A DNA stretch of 64,000 nt, taken from assembly GCA_963777625.1 (NCBI GenBank), contig CAVZRO010000033.1, forward strand, positions 62,001 to 126,000. Direction: 5' to 3'. The position numbers were made by a program, and so were the translations under genes. The stretch's first letter is position 1, and every line of letters begins with the position of its first letter. This DNA is from DATDIC01 sp963777625. Lineage in GTDB: Bacteria > Pseudomonadota > Alphaproteobacteria > Acetobacterales > Acetobacteraceae. Below, in pieces: positions 1 to 9,623 of the stretch. Under the pieces are notes generated by a model, which was given only the letters and a program-made list of their open reading frames with translations, had not been told where the DNA came from and did not search any database.

Positions 1-1833
1 GTCCGCGTGGCCGCGACTGCACAGCACCACGCTGTCCGCCGCTACCTCGTAGGAGGTGTGGTTGAGCCGCGCGATCGTCACGCCGGACTCGCTGACGGCG
101 CTGAGTTCTTCCATCGGCTGCATGCGAACGCCCAGGTTCATCAGCCGCTCATAAACGGGGCGCCAGGTCAGCAGATCGATATCCATGCCAACGAAAAAGG
201 TGGATGAGACGATGGTGACCTCATGCCCGCGTTCGGCGAGCAGTTCGGCGACGGAAGTTGCCATGTGCCGGCCGTCCCAGTCGCCGATCACCACCCGCTT
301 GCCGAGATTCGCGCCAGCAAGCACCTGACGTGCGGTCACGACATGCGGCAGATCGGCACCTGGCATCTCCGGCATCGTATCGGCGGCGCCGGTCGCCAGT
401 ACCACCGCATCCGGTTCGCGCGCCAGCACCTGGCCGGCATCGAGTTCGCTGCCGAGCCGCACATCCACGCCCTGCTTAGCGACCTGCGAGCTGAGCCATT
501 CGATGATACGCAAATAACCCTTCCGGTATGGTGTGCGGGCCAGAGCCAGCACCTGACCGCCGAGCGCATCGTTGCGTTCATGCAGTTCTACCGAGTGGCC
601 GCGTCTGGCCGCGACCCGCGCGGCTTCCAGCCCGGCGGGGCCGCCGCCGACAACCAGTACCCGCCGCTTTCGCGTCGTTGGTTGCAGCGCTGGCCAGATA
701 TGCTCCCGGCCGGTGCGCGGATTGTACACGCAGGTGATGTCACCCACGCGCTGCTGCCGACCGAAGCAGCTCTCGTTGCAGTAGATACAGGTTCGGATGT
801 CATCGCTCCGCCCCTCTGTCAGCTTGCGGATGATTGCCGGCTCGGCGATATGGGCGCGCGTCATGCCCACCATGTCGGCTTGGCCGGCGGCGAGGATCGC
901 CTCCGCCTCGGCGGGATCGGCCAGTTTTCCGATGCAGAACACCGGGACGGGCACCGCCGCGCGGATCGCCTGGGCCAGCGGCACCAGCGGCCGGGCCGGT
1001 GAGGCGATCGTCGGATAATGGATCGAACGGCTCCACATGCTGGAATTGGTGCCGGCACTGACGTCGAGGAAATCCAGCGCCCCCCATTCGACCATCCTTT
1101 GCGCGAAGCCGATGCCGTCTTCCAGCCGATAACCGTCGGCGATCAGTTCGTCGGCGCTGTAGCGGATGCCGAACGTGAAATGCGGGCCAATTGCCGCACG
1201 CACCGCCTGCAACACCTCGCGGGCAAGACGCAGTCGATTTTCCGTGCTCCCGCCATACTCGTCATCACGCTTGTTCGAGGCCGGCGAGAGAAACTGCTGC
1301 ACCAGGTTGCCATGCGTGAAGGACAGCTCCACACCATCCAGGCCGCCGTCGCGGCAGCGCCGCGCCGCGGCGGCGAACGCGGCGATGATGGCAGCGATCT
1401 CTTCGCGCTCCAGCGCGTGCGGGATGTCGCGCGTGCGATCCATCGGGATGGCCGACGGAGCGAGCGGCGGCTGCCCTTGTGACCCCATCACCGTATTGCG
1501 GCCGGAGTGCGAGAGCAGGCAGAAAATCTTGGTGCTCTCGGCGTGTACCGCGTCGGCAATGCGTTGGTAGAGCGGCAGCACGGCGTCGCTGGTGTTGCGC
1601 AGATTGGCGCCGGCGACGCCGGCACCAATCGGGGAATCATCGATCGACGTCGCTTCGATGACGATCAGGCCGATGCCACCTCGGGCGCGAGCGCGATGAT
1701 ATTCAATGTGGCGTTCAGTGAGCAGACCGTTGCCACCGAAGCCGGTGCCGTGTGCGGAAGAGAACGCACGGTTGCGAACCGTGATCTGCCCGATGGTCAG
1801 GGGTGAGAGCAGGTGCGGAAATCCGGTGGTCAT
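1..1833 (-). CDS. NADH:flavin oxidoreductase / 2,4-dienoyl-CoA reductase-like protein (3' end cut by window edge)
   Basis: Old yellow enzyme family flavoprotein of the long dienoyl-CoA reductase/trimethylamine dehydrogenase type. The start (MTTGFPHLLSPLTIGQITVR) leads into an FMN TIM barrel. Further on a cysteine-rich stretch (CIYCNESCFG) gives the usual 4Fe-4S site. It is followed by a dinucleotide-binding motif (VVGGGPAGLEAARVAARRGH) of the FAD/NAD(P)-binding half. The family passes hydride from NAD(P)H through FAD and the Fe-S cluster to FMN, which reduces an activated alkene. About 611 residues are visible and the C-terminus lies outside the window. An upstream ATG at 1844 runs into a stop after four codons, so 1833 is the start. 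It is divergent from an IclR regulator that probably controls it. The substrate is unknown. Confidence 0.88.
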   Translation of the reverse strand, partial: MTTGFPHLLSPLTIGQITVRNRAFSSAHGTGFGGNGLLTERHIEYHRARARGGIGLIVIEATSIDDSPIGAGVAGANLRNTSDAVLPLYQRIADAVHAESTKIFCLLSHSGRNTVMGSQGQPPLAPSAIPMDRTRDIPHALEREEIAAIIAAFAAAARRCRDGGLDGVELSFTHGNLVQQFLSPASNKRDDEYGGSTENRLRLAREVLQAVRAAIGPHFTFGIRYSADELIADGYRLEDGIGFAQRMVEWGALDFLDVSAGTNSSMWSRSIHYPTIASPARPLVPLAQAIRAAVPVPVFCIGKLADPAEAEAILAAGQADMVGMTRAHIAEPAIIRKLTEGRSDDIRTCIYCNESCFGRQQRVGDITCVYNPRTGREHIWPALQPTTRKRRVLVVGGGPAGLEAARVAARRGHSVELHERNDALGGQVLALARTPYRKGYLRIIEWLSSQVAKQGVDVRLGSELDAGQVLAREPDAVVLATGAADTMPEMPGADLPHVVTARQVLAGANLGKRVVIGDWDGRHMATSVAELLAERGHEVTIVSSTFFVGMDIDLLTWRPVYERLMNLGVRMQPMEELSAVSESGVTIARLNHTSYEVAADSVVLCSRGHAD

Positions 1834-1899
1834 GTCCCCGTCATGTCCCCTTTTGGCGATGTGTTCGCTGCTCGAGCCGGGCTGGCATCCTCCAGTCCT

Positions 1900-1916
1900 G
1901 CATTGTATTGCAATGC
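1900..1916. promoter_or_regulatory. Palindrome in the divergent promoter region, candidate IclR operator
   Basis: GCATTG, a five-base spacer TATTG, then CAATGC form a perfect inverted repeat in the 131-base gap between the flavin oxidoreductase and the IclR regulator. IclR-family proteins typically bind palindromes of this size in a divergent promoter. The assignment to this regulator is inference from position. Confidence 0.45.
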
Positions 1917-1964
1917 GATAGCTTGTATGGAGAAACACTACGTCCACTTGCAGAGTGTCGTCAA

Positions 1965-2768
1965 ATGCCGCCGCCTCGGGCCTCTGCCGGTCCCACCACA
2001 TCTCCGCCAGAAGAGCGGGAGGATCCGCTGTTCGTTCGGTCCGTGGAGAAAGCTCTCCGCGTGCTGACCGCGTTCAACGCGCGGCGGCCGACGCTGAGCC
2101 TGTCTCAGCTCGCGGCCGCGACCGGACTGGACAAGAGCGCCGCGCAGCGTTTTGCGCATACGCTGCTGCGGCTGGGGTATCTTCGCAAGGATCCGCGGAC
2201 CAAGCATTTCGAGCTGACCTCACGCACCCTGGCGCCGGCGCACCATTACACGCAGTCCAATCCGCTGGTGCGTCGGGCGGTGCCTTATCTCGTGCAGCTT
2301 GCCGGCGCCACCGAGGAGGCAACCAATCTGTCGATGCTGGACGGCACGGATATCGTCTTCGTCGCGCGCTTCGTGACCCGGCACGTTATCGCCTCCCACG
2401 TCACCGTGGGAACGCGCTCGCCGGCCTTCTGCACGGCACCAGGAATCGCGATGCTGTCGCACCTTCCGGCTGGGGAAGCACAAGGCATCCTGGATGCCTC
2501 TACCCTGCGCCCGTATACGCCGCATACCACATGGCGCATGCCTGAGCTGCAGGTGAAACTGCGGGAGGCAGCGGCGCGGGGCTATGCCGTTTGCAGCGAG
2601 GAGATGCTGATCAACGACATCTCGGTCGCCGCGCCGATCCTGGACGGCGATGGAAGACCCGTAGCCGCGGTGAACGTCGCGGTGTCCAAATTGCGCTGTG
2701 ACGTGGCGACCGCGGTGCACCAATTCGCGCCTCTGGTGGTGACCACCGCCCAGGCGATCTCCGGCTGA
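1965..2768 (+). CDS. IclR-family transcriptional regulator
   Basis: A 267-residue regulator. The N-terminal winged helix-turn-helix covers about residues 23-90 (VRSVEKALRVLTAF, then LAAATGLDKSAAQRFAHTL). The rest is an IclR effector-binding domain with the typical LDGTDIVFVARF and CTAPGIAMLSHL stretches. The frame is open further upstream, but the ATG at 1965 places residue 1 just before the helix-turn-helix and leaves the divergent promoter free; no strong ribosome-binding site is visible. It resembles PcaR/PobR-type activators of aromatic or organic-acid catabolism. The ligand cannot be told from sequence. It probably regulates the divergent flavin oxidoreductase. Confidence 0.88.
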   Translation: MPPPRASAGPTTSPPEEREDPLFVRSVEKALRVLTAFNARRPTLSLSQLAAATGLDKSAAQRFAHTLLRLGYLRKDPRTKHFELTSRTLAPAHHYTQSNPLVRRAVPYLVQLAGATEEATNLSMLDGTDIVFVARFVTRHVIASHVTVGTRSPAFCTAPGIAMLSHLPAGEAQGILDASTLRPYTPHTTWRMPELQVKLREAAARGYAVCSEEMLINDISVAAPILDGDGRPVAAVNVAVSKLRCDVATAVHQFAPLVVTTAQAISG

Positions 2769-2782
2769 GGCGGAGTGTCAGG

Positions 2783-3202
2783 TCACGGCGCGTGCTTTTC
2801 CATGTAGTTGGTCGCCTCTTTCATCGCGCCCTGCACGGCTGCCTCGGCGACCGCCTGCACGTCGCCGGCGTCGATCTTGGCGGGATCGTCAATGGCGATG
2901 GCGGCGGTGCCACTCGGCATCGCCTTGATCGAGCGGCCAGGCCAGGTGGAGATGCTGATCGAGAACTCCCCTTGCAGCTTCTTGCCGGACTTGTCGGGGC
3001 CCAGCGAGACCAGGCTGCCGTCCAGCGCGTAGCCTTTCGCGCCCTTGTCCTTGGGCTTGTCGAGCGTCAGCTTGCTGGATGATTTCACCAGTTTCTCGGC
3101 ACACTTCTCCATGATGCCCGGCAGGCTGGATTTGTATTTCGAGTCGAAGACATCCTTCACCGCGAATGACTCGATTTCGACGTATGTCTTCGGCGTTGCC
3201 AT
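2783..3202 (-). CDS. Hypothetical protein
   Basis: A 139-residue protein I do not recognise. It is Lys/Ser/Asp-rich with no signal peptide or membrane segment. It reads as one small cytosolic domain ending in a helical stretch (VQAVAEAAVQGAMKEATNYM). The start has a good ribosome-binding site (GGGAGAAG seven bases before ATG). Its composition (many Lys and Ser) differs from the Arg/Ala-rich neighbours. It converges on the IclR gene with only 14 bases between stops. Confidence 0.65.
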   Translation of the reverse strand: MATPKTYVEIESFAVKDVFDSKYKSSLPGIMEKCAEKLVKSSSKLTLDKPKDKGAKGYALDGSLVSLGPDKSGKKLQGEFSISISTWPGRSIKAMPSGTAAIAIDDPAKIDAGDVQAVAEAAVQGAMKEATNYMEKHAP

Positions 3203-3451
3203 GGCGACACTTCTCCCGTTCGGTCGTTGCCAGGGCAGCCTATGCGATTGCCGGGTCCGTTACTACCTTTCTGAACGGCTACCATCTGCCGGTGGTGATC
3301 AGCACCAACAATACGATAAGGCACGAACGTCCGATGCGATCCAGAAGGTCACCGCTCGCTGATCGTGTCGATCCGTCGCGGCGATCCGGCAGAGAGTTTG
3401 GCCGTTTCGCCCGATTCGGCCACACTGGCGGGAGCTATGGAGGGATTACCC

Positions 3452-4849
3452 ATGAATGTTACCGCGCAGCTATCCGCGTTCACCGCCGGCATCCGGCTGG
3501 ACCGGCTGCCGGCCGAGGTGGTGGCGCGGGCCCGATTCCTGCTGCTCGACCTGATCGGCAATATCGTTCGCGCGCGCCATGATGCCGAAAGCACGCCATC
3601 GTTCCTGGGCGCGGCCCGTGCCCTGGGCATGGCCGGCGGCAGCAACGGCGTGTTCGGCGACGAAGCCCGCTACACGCCGGCTGGTGCGGCCTTACTGAAC
3701 GGCGCGCTCGCCCACTCCCTTGACTTCGACGACACCCATGCCGCCGCCAGCCTGCATCCCGGCGCCCCGGTGATTCCCGCCGCCCTGGTCGCCGGCGAGA
3801 TGGCCGGCGCGTCGGGCGCCGACGTGCTTGCAGCGATCATTGCGGGATACGAGGTCACCTGCCGCATCGCGCTCGCGCTGCCGGCGGGCGAGCACTACAA
3901 CCGCGGCTTCCATCCCACCGCGACGTGCGGCGCGTTCGGCGCCGCTGCTGCGGCCGGGCGGGTGTTCGGCCTGGATGCGGACGGGATTGCCGGTGCGCTC
4001 GGCACCGCGCTGAGCCAGGCAGCCGGCAGCCTGCAATTCCTTGCCAACGGCGCGTGGACCAAGCGATTTCAGGTCGGCTGGGCGGCGCTGAACGGGCTGG
4101 CCGCGGCGACACTGGTGCGTGAGGGTTTCAAGGGCGCGGCCGAGGCGCTGGAGGGCCGCCACGGTTTCATGCGTGCCTATGCGCCCAACCCGCAGCCCGA
4201 GCGCGCCGTGCAGGAGCTGGGCCGCGTGTTCGAACTGATGAACACGGCCGTGAAGCCGTACCCGTCGTGCCGCTACGGTCACGCCGGCATCGATGCCGCG
4301 CTGGCGCTGCGGGCCGAACATGGGCTGCGGGTGGAAGAGATTGAGCACGTGACCCTGGGCCTGTCGAAAGCCGGGATGCTGCTGGTGGGCGAGCCGGCAG
4401 AGAAGAAGTGCGATCCGCGCAATGTGGTGGATGGCCAGTTCAGCGGGCCATTCGTGATCGGCGCGGCGCTGGCGACCGGGCATATGGGGTGGGACAGCTA
4501 CACCCTGCTGAACGACCCGGTGGTGCGTGGGTTGCTGCCGAAGATTACATGCGAGTTCGATCCAGAGATCGAGGCTGAGTTCCCTGTCAACATGTCGGCA
4601 AAGCTGACGGTCCGCGCCCGGGGCACGGAGTTCGTGCGCAAAACGGTGGTGCCGAAGGGGGAGCCGGGGAATTTCCTGACCGAGGCGGAACTGCGGGCCA
4701 AGTTCAACAGCCTCACGGAGAGCCTGCTTGGGCCGGAGCAGGCGAATCGCCTCGCCGGGGCTGTGCTGGCGATCGATTCACTGGCGGATATCAGTTCGCT
4801 GGCCCGCCTTGCCGTCCCGCACACCACGTTGAAATTTGCCGGCGATTGA
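3452..4849 (+). CDS. MmgE/PrpD family protein
   Basis: A 465-residue member of the MmgE/PrpD fold, which includes 2-methylcitrate dehydratase, cis-aconitate decarboxylase and several hydratases or isomerases of di- and tricarboxylates. Family signatures seen are the DFDDTHAAASLHPG stretch (active-site region), GFHPTATCGAFGAAAAAG, and the KPYPSCRYGHAGIDAA segment. The start is set at 3452 because GGAGGG lies nine bases before it; the frame is open further upstream without a ribosome-binding site. A second family member lies at 31131. It precedes a malate/lactate-type dehydrogenase by 104 bases, which suggests a shared organic-acid pathway. The substrate is unknown. Confidence 0.9.
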   Translation: MNVTAQLSAFTAGIRLDRLPAEVVARARFLLLDLIGNIVRARHDAESTPSFLGAARALGMAGGSNGVFGDEARYTPAGAALLNGALAHSLDFDDTHAAASLHPGAPVIPAALVAGEMAGASGADVLAAIIAGYEVTCRIALALPAGEHYNRGFHPTATCGAFGAAAAAGRVFGLDADGIAGALGTALSQAAGSLQFLANGAWTKRFQVGWAALNGLAAATLVREGFKGAAEALEGRHGFMRAYAPNPQPERAVQELGRVFELMNTAVKPYPSCRYGHAGIDAALALRAEHGLRVEEIEHVTLGLSKAGMLLVGEPAEKKCDPRNVVDGQFSGPFVIGAALATGHMGWDSYTLLNDPVVRGLLPKITCEFDPEIEAEFPVNMSAKLTVRARGTEFVRKTVVPKGEPGNFLTEAELRAKFNSLTESLLGPEQANRLAGAVLAIDSLADISSLARLAVPHTTLKFAGD

Positions 4850-4953
4850 TTGCTTCGTGAGGGGCGTCGCCGGTACAGGCATTTGCGCCCTGGATCACTC
4901 TGGGGTTTTGTCGAATCCGACAATCGCTGCTCGACAACTCCCGGAGGATACGC

Positions 4954-6009
4954 ATGCCCACGCTCACCCCTGACAGGCTGCGCGCCGTCATCAGCCTGAT
5001 CGTCCGTCGCATGGGCAGCAGCGAGGCGGAGACGCAGGAGGTCGCCGACCACCTTATCCGCGCCAATCTTGCCGGCCATGACAGCCATGGCGTGGGGATG
5101 TTGCCGACCTATATCCGGCTGCTGCAGGAAGAGCTGCTGGTGCCCAACCAGACGCTGGAAACCGTGCTCGATTTCGGTGCGCTGCTGGTGCTGGATGCGC
5201 GGCGCGGCTTTGGCCAACGCATGGCCGCGGACGCGGTGCGCCGGGCAATGGCCCGTGCGCGAGAGTTGGGTGCCTGCGTGCTGGGGCTGCGCAACAGCTC
5301 GCATATCGGGCGCGCCGGCACCTATGGGGAACTGGCGGCCAGCGAGGGCATGGCGTTCATCGGTTATGTCAACGTGAGCGATCACCGCGACGTCGCCGCG
5401 CCCTGGGGCTGCGGCGAGGCACGGGTGGGCACCAATCCGTTCGTGACCGCGGTGCCAGGTGCGGACGGGCCAATGCTGCTGGATATGGCGACGACCACGA
5501 TTGCCGCCGGCAAGGCGCGGATCGCCCGCAACAAGGGCGTTCCGGTTCCGCAAGACTGCCTGATCGACGCCGAGGGACGCCCGACCCAGGACCCGACAGG
5601 TTTCATCGATGACCGTTCCGGCGCCCTGCTTACGTTCGGCCGGCACAAGGGCTCGGGCCTGGCGGTGATGTGCGAGATCATGGCCGGCGCCGTTGCCGGC
5701 GGACAGCGCACCGATCAGCCGCGGCGGAACGGGGTGCTGAACAGCATGTTCGCGGTGCTGATCGATCTCTCGCGCATTGGCGACCGCGGCAACATCATTG
5801 CTGGCGTGGAGGCGACGCGCGCGCATGTGCGGTCCGCCCGCGTCGCTCCTGGTTTCAGCGAGATATTGCTGCCCGGCGAGGCGGAACGACGCGCCGCGGC
5901 GGAGCGGGCGGCGGGCATCCCGGTGGATGACCGGACATGGCAGCAGGTGTGCGAAGCGGCGGCGAAGCTGGGAATTACGGAGGCGGAGCTGGAACGGGCG
6001 AACGGATGA
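4954..6009 (+). CDS. Ldh family (malate/L-lactate-type) NAD(P)-dependent oxidoreductase
   Basis: A 351-residue protein of the YlbC/YiaK/ComC malate/L-sulfolactate dehydrogenase family, which is unrelated to classical LDH. The family hallmark HDSHG is at residues 42-46, and NSSHIGRAGTYGE (about 114-126) matches the conserved substrate/NAD-binding region. GSGLAVMCEIMAGAVAGG is the typical helix before the active-site closure. It oxidises 2-hydroxy acids or reduces 2-oxo acids (or imines such as delta-1-piperideine-2-carboxylate). A GGAGG sits seven bases before the ATG. It probably works with the upstream MmgE/PrpD protein and the convergent hydantoinase. Confidence 0.9.
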   Translation: MPTLTPDRLRAVISLIVRRMGSSEAETQEVADHLIRANLAGHDSHGVGMLPTYIRLLQEELLVPNQTLETVLDFGALLVLDARRGFGQRMAADAVRRAMARARELGACVLGLRNSSHIGRAGTYGELAASEGMAFIGYVNVSDHRDVAAPWGCGEARVGTNPFVTAVPGADGPMLLDMATTTIAAGKARIARNKGVPVPQDCLIDAEGRPTQDPTGFIDDRSGALLTFGRHKGSGLAVMCEIMAGAVAGGQRTDQPRRNGVLNSMFAVLIDLSRIGDRGNIIAGVEATRAHVRSARVAPGFSEILLPGEAERRAAAERAAGIPVDDRTWQQVCEAAAKLGITEAELERANG

Positions 6010-6015
6010 GCGGCG

Positions 6016-6041
6016 GGCTACGGTTACAGCGAACCGTAGCC
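6016..6041. terminator. Bidirectional terminator-like hairpin
   Basis: A perfect 10-base-pair stem (GGCTACGGTT / AACCGTAGCC) with a six-base loop lies between the convergent dehydrogenase and hydantoinase genes. It overlaps the last codons of the latter. There is no clear T-tract on either side. Confidence 0.55.
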
Positions 6042-9000
6042 TCCGCCGCCCGGCGTCTGGATGACGAACAGATCCCCCGGCGCGAGCTCCGCGCTTGCTG
6101 TGCCGGTCAGGATTTCCATGCTGCCGTCGGCACGTTCCACCCACTGCCTGCCGGCTGCACCTGGTTCACCGCCTTGCAGCCCGAACGGCGGGACGTTGCG
6201 GCGCGATGAGACGATTACCGCCGTCATCGGCTCCAGGAAGCGGATGCGGCGGACGGCGCCGTTGCCGCCGTGCCACCGTCCGGCCCCGCCCGAGCCGTGG
6301 CGGATCGCGAAACATTCGAGCCGCACCGGATAGCGCAGCTCCAGAACTTCGGGATCGGTCATGCGGGTGTTCGTCATGTGCGTCTGCACCGCGGACACTC
6401 CGTTAAATCCCGGTCCTGCGCCGGTACCTCCGCAGATCGTTTCGTAATATTGTCTTGTCGCGTCGCCGAACAGGAAGTTGTTCATGGTCGCCTGCGAGCA
6501 GGCGATCGTCTCCAATGCGCCGAACAGCGCGTTGCAGGTGGCTTGCGAAACCTCCGTATTCCCCGCCACCACCGCCGCGCCCGGCCGCGGCGAGAGGAAT
6601 GTCCCAGGCGGAATGATCAGCTCGATCGGCTTCAGGCAGCCATCGTTCAGCGGAATCTCGTCACCGACCAGGCAGCGGAACACATATAGTACCGCCGCGC
6701 GCGCCACGGCCGGGGGCGCGTTGAAATTGTTATGGTCCCGCTGCGGGCCGGTCCCGGTGAAATCCACCGTGGCGCGGCGCGCCGCTCGATCCACGCGCAC
6801 CGAAACGCGCAACGGAGCGCCGTCGTCCATCGTGTACAGGAACTGTCCGTCGCCGATGCGGTCGATCACCCGCCGCACGCTCTCTTCGGCATTGTCCATC
6901 ACATGACGCATATAGGCCACGACCGTTTCCCAGCCGTATTGCGCGACGACGCGCTTCAGCTCCTGGACGCCTTTCTCGTTCGCGGCCACCTGCGCCTTGA
7001 TATCCGCCACGTTCACATCCGGGCTGCGCGCCGGATATTTCGCGCCGGCAAGCAGGCCGCGCAGCTCGGCCTCCCGGAAGTGTCCGCCATCGACCAGCAG
7101 GAAATCGTCGATGACGACGCCTTCCTCCTCCAGCGCGGATGATGCCGGGGGCGTCGATCCGGGCGTGATGCCGCCGATATCCGCATGATGGCCGCGGTTG
7201 CCGAGGAAGAAACGGATATGCGTCCCGGACTCGTCAAACACGGGCGTGATCACCGTGACATCCGGCAGGTGGGTGCCGCCGTTGTACGGATTGTTCAGCA
7301 CCACCACGTCGCCCGGCTTCAACGTGTCCCGCCGGTACGCCAGGACGGTGCGCACGCTCTCTCCCATCGCGCCCAGATGCACCGGAATGTGGGGCGCATT
7401 CGCAACCAGATATCCCTCGCTGTCGAACACGGCGCAGGAGAAGTCCAACCGCTCCTTGATGTTTACGCTCATCGAGGTGTTCTGCAGCACTGCCCCGGTC
7501 TGCTCGGCGACGTTCATGAACAGATTGTTGAACAGCTCCAGCAGCACGGGATCAGGGCGGTCGCTGCCAGGCGGCACGCGCGTCGCCAGCGGTTCAACAC
7601 GATGCAGCAGCATATGGTCGAAGTCGGTGATTTCCGCCGCCCAGCCGGGTTCAACCATGGTCGTGGCATTGGCCTCACGAATCAGCGCCGGGCCCTTGAT
7701 TGTGTCTTCTGCCAGCAGAGTCGCGCGATCGAATACAGGTGCAGCTCGTTCCACGCCCTCCGTGTAGATCCGCACGTGATCGATCGGCACGGGCTGGCCC
7801 TCTCCGCGCCGGGGCAGCGGGGATTCGGTAACCGCTTCGCCCGCCGCGACCGCCTCGACAGCCACCGCCTCCACGATCAGCGCACGGTCCGGTGTAGCGA
7901 AGCCGAATCTGACCCGGTGCGCGCTGGTGAAATCGGTCACCATGTCGGCGAACCCCCCGAGCGGAACGATCAGTGCCGCTTCCGTGCCGGCGTATGTGAG
8001 ATGAATGTGGCGACGGGTCGTGATCCTCGCCCGATCGGCACCTTGCGCCGCGAGTGACTCGCTCGCCTGGCCCGCCAGTGTGGCCGCGAGTGCCTCCAGC
8101 GCCGGCAATACGTCCGCCGACAGCGGGATCTCGACCGCCTGCTCGCGCATCACGCTCTGGTCCGCCAAGCCCATCCCATAGGCTGAAAGGACGCCGGCAA
8201 ACGGATGTATGAACACCGCCTCCATTCCCAGCGCGTCGGCCACCAGGCAGGCATGCTGGCCGCCGGCGCCGCCGAAGCAGTTGAGCGCGAAGCGGGTGAC
8301 ATCGTGCCCCTTCTGCACCGATACCTGCTTGATCGCGTTTGCCATGTTGGCGACGGCGATGCGCAGGAACCCTTCCGCCACCTCGCGCGGCGTGAGTGGC
8401 TCACCGGTTGCGGTCGCGATCTTTTCCGCCAGCTCCGCGAATTTGGCGACGACCGTGTCCACGTCGAGCGGCATGTCGCCTTCGGGGCCGAAAATCGCCG
8501 GAAAATGCGCCGGCTGGATTTTGCCGACGCAGACATTGGCGTCGGTCACGGTCAGCGGCCCGCCGCGCCGGTAGCAGGCGGGACCGGGATCGGCACCGGC
8601 CGAGTCCGGCCCTACCCGAAAGCGCGCGCCGTCGAAATGCAGAACCGATCCGCCGCCGGCCGCAACCGTATTGATCGCCATCATCGGGGCGCGCATCCGC
8701 ACACCGGCAATGGCGGTCTCGAACGCCCGCTCGAACGTGCCGGCGTACAGCGCCACATCGGTGGAGGTGCCGCCCATGTCGAACCCGATGATGCGGTCCA
8801 GCCCAGCCATCGCGGCGGTGCGTACCGCACCGACAATGCCGCCGGCCGGCCCCGACAGGATCGCGTCCTTGCCTTGGAAACTATGCGCCTCCGCCAGGCC
8901 GCCGTTCGACTGCATGAAGAACAAGCGCACGCCCGTCAGCTCGGCAGCGACATGATCGACATAGCGGCGCAGGATCGGCGACAGGTAGGCATCGACCACG

Positions 9001-9623
9001 GTGGTGTCGCCCCTCGGCACCAGCCGCATCAGCGGGCTGACAACGTGGCTGGCCGAGACCTGGGTGAATCCCGCCGCGCGCGCCAACTCCGCCAGCCGCT
9101 GCTCGTGCGCGGGATATTTCCAGGCGTGCATCAGCACGATCGCGCAGGCGGCAATGCCGGCTTGCCGCGCGTCGATAAAGGCCGCGCGGGCGGCCAATTC
9201 GTCCAACGCCTCCAGCTCGGTGCCGTCGGCACCGACCCGCCCGGGCAGCTCGATGACACGCTCGTAGAGCATCGAGGGCAGCTTGATCTCCAGATCGAAC
9301 AGACGCGGCCGGGCCTGGTTGCCGATGCGCAGCGCGTCGGCGAACCCACGGTTCACCACCAGCAGCGTCCGCTCACCGCTGCGTTCGAGCAGTGCGTTGG
9401 TGGCAACCGTGGTGCCCATCTTCACGCTGTCCACCAGTTGCGGCGGGATCGGCGCATCCGCGGCAATCCCCAGCACGGATTTTATCCCGGCAATCGCGGC
9501 ATCCTGGTATCGTCCCGGATTGTCCGACAGCAGCTTGTGGGTGGACAGTCGCCCGTCGGGCGCACGCGCGATAACGTCGGTGAACGTGCCGCCGCGATCG
9601 ATCCAGAACTGCCAGCCGGTCAT
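6024..9623 (-). CDS. Fused hydantoinase/5-oxoprolinase, HyuA-HyuB type
   Basis: A 1199-residue protein with both halves of an ATP-dependent oxoprolinase/N-methylhydantoinase. The HyuA half spans about residues 1-690 and starts with WIDRGGTFTDVIARAPDG. It carries the actin-like ATPase motif FDMGGTSTDVALY and a GPAGG loop. The HyuB half (about 690-1199) begins near LLELFNNLFMNVAEQTGAVL and ends with GDLFVIQTPGGGGYG. The family hydrolyses cyclic amides (5-oxoproline, hydantoins, carboxylated lactams) using ATP; acetone/acetophenone carboxylases are relatives. The length matches eukaryote-type 5-oxoprolinase. The frame is open for 74 codons upstream, but the conserved N-terminus fixes the ATG at 9623. 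Confidence 0.92.
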   Translation of the reverse strand: MTGWQFWIDRGGTFTDVIARAPDGRLSTHKLLSDNPGRYQDAAIAGIKSVLGIAADAPIPPQLVDSVKMGTTVATNALLERSGERTLLVVNRGFADALRIGNQARPRLFDLEIKLPSMLYERVIELPGRVGADGTELEALDELAARAAFIDARQAGIAACAIVLMHAWKYPAHEQRLAELARAAGFTQVSASHVVSPLMRLVPRGDTTVVDAYLSPILRRYVDHVAAELTGVRLFFMQSNGGLAEAHSFQGKDAILSGPAGGIVGAVRTAAMAGLDRIIGFDMGGTSTDVALYAGTFERAFETAIAGVRMRAPMMAINTVAAGGGSVLHFDGARFRVGPDSAGADPGPACYRRGGPLTVTDANVCVGKIQPAHFPAIFGPEGDMPLDVDTVVAKFAELAEKIATATGEPLTPREVAEGFLRIAVANMANAIKQVSVQKGHDVTRFALNCFGGAGGQHACLVADALGMEAVFIHPFAGVLSAYGMGLADQSVMREQAVEIPLSADVLPALEALAATLAGQASESLAAQGADRARITTRRHIHLTYAGTEAALIVPLGGFADMVTDFTSAHRVRFGFATPDRALIVEAVAVEAVAAGEAVTESPLPRRGEGQPVPIDHVRIYTEGVERAAPVFDRATLLAEDTIKGPALIREANATTMVEPGWAAEITDFDHMLLHRVEPLATRVPPGSDRPDPVLLELFNNLFMNVAEQTGAVLQNTSMSVNIKERLDFSCAVFDSEGYLVANAPHIPVHLGAMGESVRTVLAYRRDTLKPGDVVVLNNPYNGGTHLPDVTVITPVFDESGTHIRFFLGNRGHHADIGGITPGSTPPASSALEEEGVVIDDFLLVDGGHFREAELRGLLAGAKYPARSPDVNVADIKAQVAANEKGVQELKRVVAQYGWETVVAYMRHVMDNAEESVRRVIDRIGDGQFLYTMDDGAPLRVSVRVDRAARRATVDFTGTGPQRDHNNFNAPPAVARAAVLYVFRCLVGDEIPLNDGCLKPIELIIPPGTFLSPRPGAAVVAGNTEVSQATCNALFGALETIACSQATMNNFLFGDATRQYYETICGGTGAGPGFNGVSAVQTHMTNTRMTDPEVLELRYPVRLECFAIRHGSGGAGRWHGGNGAVRRIRFLEPMTAVIVSSRRNVPPFGLQGGEPGAAGRQWVERADGSMEILTGTASAELAPGDLFVIQTPGGGGYGSL

